8,305 nt of DNA. Source: Bacteroidota bacterium (lineage in GTDB: Bacteria > Bacteroidota > Bacteroidia > Chitinophagales > UBA10324). The number at the start of each line of letters is the position of its first letter. The first letter of the stretch is position 1. Below are positions 6,539-8,305 of this stretch, in pieces. Both the position numbers and the translations under genes were made by a program. The notes below the pieces were generated by a model, which had not been told where the DNA came from, did not search any database, and saw nothing but the letters and a program-made list of their open reading frames with translations. The DNA is taken from positions 1 to 8,305 of the forward strand of contig DMRR01000175.1 of the NCBI GenBank assembly GCA_003455275.1. Reading direction: 5' to 3'.

Positions 6539-7369
6539 ATGGCTCGTTTGTTTGAATTAGAAAACAACCGGATTGAAAAACAAAATCAGGTTAAAGGGAT
6601 TATCACCTCTATTGCAATTCATGGATTGCTGTTACTGCTTTTTTATTTTCTGATCGGGGCTACTCCACCAATTCCACCGCTTGATGGAGGCGGAGTAGAA
6701 ATAAATTTCGGATACATGGATGATGGAATGGGCGATGTGCAGCCAATCGCTACTGAAGTTTCTCCTGTGCTGCCGCAAGCTGAGAAACCTTCTACTCCTG
6801 AAAAATCAGATGACAAGAAAATTATTTCGCAGGAAAACTCTGATGTAGTTGTCAATACAAAACAGAAAGACAACAACAAGAAAAAAACTACAACCACAAC
6901 CGTTACTACCAATCAAACTACTGAAATAAAGAAAGAGCAGCAACCAAAAGCATTATTCAAAGGATGGACAGATCAGAAATCTTCCGGTGAAGGTGATGGA
7001 AAAACTCCGGGCGACAAGGGACAACTAAACGGGACACCTAATGGAACACATTATACAGGAAACCCAGGGTTTGGAAATAATCCAAATGGAACAAATGGAA
7101 TTGGTTATAGTTTGTCAGGAAGAAAGATGACTAAAGAACCAACATTGAAAAATAATTCTCAGGAGTATGGCATTGTTGTAATTAACATTAAAGTTAATAA
7201 GCAAGGTAAAGTTATTTCAGCTGATGGACCGGGACAGGGTTCAACCAATACTTCTACTTATCTCTATAATCTTGCTCGAACCGCCTCACTGGCTGCTCAG
7301 TTTGATGTGAACTCAACAGCTGCAGATGAACAACATGGAACCATCACTTACAATTTCAAGCTGAAATAA
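6539..7369 (+). CDS. tonB: TonB-family energy transducer
   Basis: The 276-residue protein carries energy from ExbB/ExbD across the periplasm to outer-membrane receptors. It has a charged cytoplasmic N-terminus (1-19), one signal-anchor helix (about 20-40, with His28 resembling the conserved TonB transmembrane His), and a long low-complexity periplasmic linker (about 41-190). The C-terminal domain (about 205-276) contains GIVVINIKVNKQGKV, a GSTNTS segment and TITYNFKLK, the pattern I recognise in Bacteroidota TonB proteins. The linker begins with a Pro-rich stretch (TPPIPPLDGGG), then a Lys/Thr-rich stretch (115-133), then Gly/Asn/Thr-rich sequence (150-190), replacing the Pro-Glu/Pro-Lys spacer of E. 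coli TonB. The C-terminal domain could also be read as TolA-like. The gene is third in the exbB-exbD-tonB operon, with a 3-base gap after exbD. Confidence 0.87.
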   Translation: MARLFELENNRIEKQNQVKGIITSIAIHGLLLLLFYFLIGATPPIPPLDGGGVEINFGYMDDGMGDVQPIATEVSPVLPQAEKPSTPEKSDDKKIISQENSDVVVNTKQKDNNKKKTTTTTVTTNQTTEIKKEQQPKALFKGWTDQKSSGEGDGKTPGDKGQLNGTPNGTHYTGNPGFGNNPNGTNGIGYSLSGRKMTKEPTLKNNSQEYGIVVINIKVNKQGKVISADGPGQGSTNTSTYLYNLARTASLAAQFDVNSTAADEQHGTITYNFKLK

Positions 7370-7387
7370 AATATTGTAATATTTTTT
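7370..7387 (+). terminator. Weak candidate terminator after tonB
   Basis: Directly after the tonB stop, AATAT (7370-7374) pairs with ATATT (7379-7383) around a TGTA loop and runs into a T-tract ending at 7387. The stem is only A/T pairs, so the hairpin would be very unstable. The position at the operon end is right, but the structure is marginal. Confidence 0.3.
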
Positions 7388-7571
7388 GTGAATAGATTCC
7401 AGCTCATCAAAAAAATATTCTGAAAACAAAAAGCCAACAATTTTATCTGAAGCAGAAGCAATTTATGAATGCAGAAAGATGACTGTGGAAGAACGGTTTG
7501 ATTTATTGATGAGACTTATTAAGCTGAATAAACACATCAGGAAAGGCAATCAAGAAAAAAATTCTAAATGA
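7388..7571 (+). pseudogene. Possible small or frameshifted ORF between tonB and ubiX
   Basis: A frame open from 7392 to a TGA at 7569-7571 encodes 59 residues that look protein-like, including an acidic LSEAEAIYE stretch and an amphipathic EERFDLLMRLIKLNK stretch. The only in-frame ATG, at 7479, would give just 30 residues. A GTG at 7388 opens another frame that joins this one if one base is removed from the run of seven A at 7409-7415, giving about 60 residues. It may therefore be a frameshifted small gene, a remnant, a 30-residue peptide gene, or chance. I do not recognise a family. It ends 10 bases before the convergent ubiX stop. Confidence 0.3.
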
Positions 7572-7581
7572 GCAAAAATTC

Positions 7582-8145
7582 TTATTCCTTCCATCTGAAT
7601 GTTTTCACAGAAAGATCACACAGATCAAGTACGCGGTCAATCACTGTGGATGCCATGTCTTCAAAATTTTTTGGCTGAGAATAAAATGAAGGTGATGCAG
7701 GACAAATAATTCCTCCGGCTTCAGTTACTGTTTGCATATTCCGGATATGAATTAAACTAAGTGGGGTATCGCGTGTAACAAGTATCAATCTTCTTCTTTC
7801 TTTCATCATCACATCCGCCGAGCGCGAAATCAAATCATCAGAAACTCCGGACGCAATTCTTCCGAGTGTTCCCATGCTGCACGGACAAATGATCATGTGA
7901 GTATATCGTGCGGATCCGCTTGCAAACGGAGCCATAAAATCATTCTTACTATAGAATGAGAACGGATATTTTTCATAGTCATTATTGCTAAGCTCATATT
8001 GCCAAACCGTTTTTGCGTTATCGCTCATTACAATTCCGACGGTCTCAATATTTTCTTTTTGATCACTTAGTTTATCAAGAAGAACCTTAGCATAAATACT
8101 TCCGCTTGCACCGGTGATTCCAACAACAATTTTTTTCTTCTCCAT
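7582..8145 (-). CDS. ubiX: Flavin prenyltransferase UbiX
   Basis: The 187-residue product matches the usual UbiX length of about 190. UbiX joins a dimethylallyl group to FMN, making the prenylated-FMN cofactor for UbiD-family decarboxylases. Visible motifs are the N-terminal flavin loop GITGASGSIYAK (9-20), ASGSARY (75-81), IICPCSMGTL (85-94), MKERRRLILVTRDTPL (114-129), LIHIRNM (131-137) and the SPSFY segment (151-155). Catalytic-site comparison from memory places Arg125 and Asp126 where characterised enzymes have Arg-Glu, a conservative Glu-to-Asp change. An upstream in-frame ATG at 8211 would add 22 residues, but that extension lies across a terminator hairpin and has no family counterpart, so I place the start at 8145. 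No ubiD is present in the window. The gene lies just downstream of tRNA-Leu on the same strand and converges on the exb operon. Confidence 0.93.
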   Translation of the reverse strand: MEKKKIVVGITGASGSIYAKVLLDKLSDQKENIETVGIVMSDNAKTVWQYELSNNDYEKYPFSFYSKNDFMAPFASGSARYTHMIICPCSMGTLGRIASGVSDDLISRSADVMMKERRRLILVTRDTPLSLIHIRNMQTVTEAGGIICPASPSFYSQPKNFEDMASTVIDRVLDLCDLSVKTFRWKE

Positions 8146-8185
8146 GTTGCAGCAAATGAAATGAAAAAATAAAATGGTATTTAAT

Positions 8186-8223
8186 AAAAAGAGTTGGCAT
8201 ATGAGATTCAAATACCAACTCTT
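8186..8223 (-). terminator. Intrinsic terminator between tRNA-Leu and ubiX
   Basis: Read on the minus strand, AAGAGTTGGTAT pairs with ATGCCAACTCTT in a 12-bp stem with one T-G wobble and an 11-base loop, followed directly by further T residues. It lies 14 bases after the tRNA-Leu 3' end and 40 bases before the ubiX ATG. It most likely ends the tRNA transcript; partial read-through into ubiX is possible. Confidence 0.8.
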
Positions 8224-8237
8224 AGAAGAAAAATTTG

Positions 8238-8305
8238 TACCCGAGAAGGGAATCGAACCCCCACTTAGTTGCCTAAACCAGATTTTGAGTCTAGCGCGTC
8301 TACCA
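8238..8305 (-). tRNA. tRNA-Leu (anticodon CAA), 5' part cut by window edge
   Basis: Read on the minus strand the visible part begins inside the D arm (TGGTAGACGCGC). The anticodon arm pairs CTAGA with TCTGG around the 7-base loop CTCAAAA, giving anticodon CAA, which reads UUG leucine codons. A long variable arm (TTAG, GCAA loop, CTAA) marks a class II tRNA, and TTCGATT is the T loop, closed by a 5-bp stem with two G-U pairs. The 3' acceptor strand CTCGGGT and discriminator A end at 8238. CCA is not encoded. The 5' acceptor strand and part of the D arm lie outside the window. Confidence 0.92.

Noticed and set aside
6643..6912. Minus-strand 89-codon ORF inside tonB
   Set aside because: Its composition is Val/Phe/Ser-rich low complexity produced by reading the opposite strand of the repetitive TonB linker; it lies entirely within a clear gene.
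8146..8211. N-terminal extension of ubiX from an ATG at 8211
   Set aside because: It would add 22 hydrophobic residues absent from the UbiX family and would be translated across a strong intrinsic terminator; the ATG at 8145 gives the normal N-terminus.

Overview
The window looks like an ordinary chromosomal stretch of a Bacteroidota bacterium (Chitinophagales/Sphingobacteriales-like; finer placement is not possible from this sequence). The reasons are AT-rich DNA, no recognisable Shine-Dalgarno sequence in front of any gene (leaders are A/T-rich), promoter elements of the Bacteroidota TTG/TAnnTTTG type, and protein variants typical of that phylum, such as an ExbB-ExbD-TonB operon with a Gly/Asn-rich TonB linker and a peroxiredoxin with an insertion before its RGLFIID motif. 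I see no phage, insertion sequence, CRISPR array, toxin-antitoxin pair or defence system, and no strong candidate for a new multi-gene system.

Layout. At the left edge (1-683, minus) is the N-terminal glutaminase part of an asparagine synthetase that runs off the window. A 406-bp AT-rich divergent spacer follows. Three plus-strand metabolic genes come next: class I fructose-bisphosphate aldolase (fbaB), acetyl-CoA carboxylase carboxyltransferase beta subunit (accD) and a 2-Cys peroxiredoxin. The spacers before accD and before the peroxiredoxin gene are built of degenerate 7-bp tandem repeats, which is the least expected structure in the window. The peroxiredoxin gene meets a minus-strand aquaporin gene with directly abutting stop codons. 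The aquaporin gene diverges from a TrmN6-like tRNA adenine methyltransferase gene.

The right half holds an exbB-exbD-tonB operon (1-nt overlap, then a 3-nt gap) encoding the inner-membrane machinery that passes proton-motive force to outer-membrane receptors. It is preceded by a near-ideal Bacteroidota promoter whose -33 box lies in an inverted repeat. After a short spacer with a possible decayed or frameshifted small ORF come minus-strand ubiX (flavin prenyltransferase), a strong intrinsic terminator, and a tRNA-Leu(CAA) gene cut by the right edge.

The genes are mostly functionally independent housekeeping genes; only exbB/exbD/tonB clearly form a working unit. The most useful follow-ups are the heptad-repeat leaders, the aquaporin's predicted aliphatic selectivity filter (Val in place of the usual Arg), and the inverted repeat at the exbB promoter.
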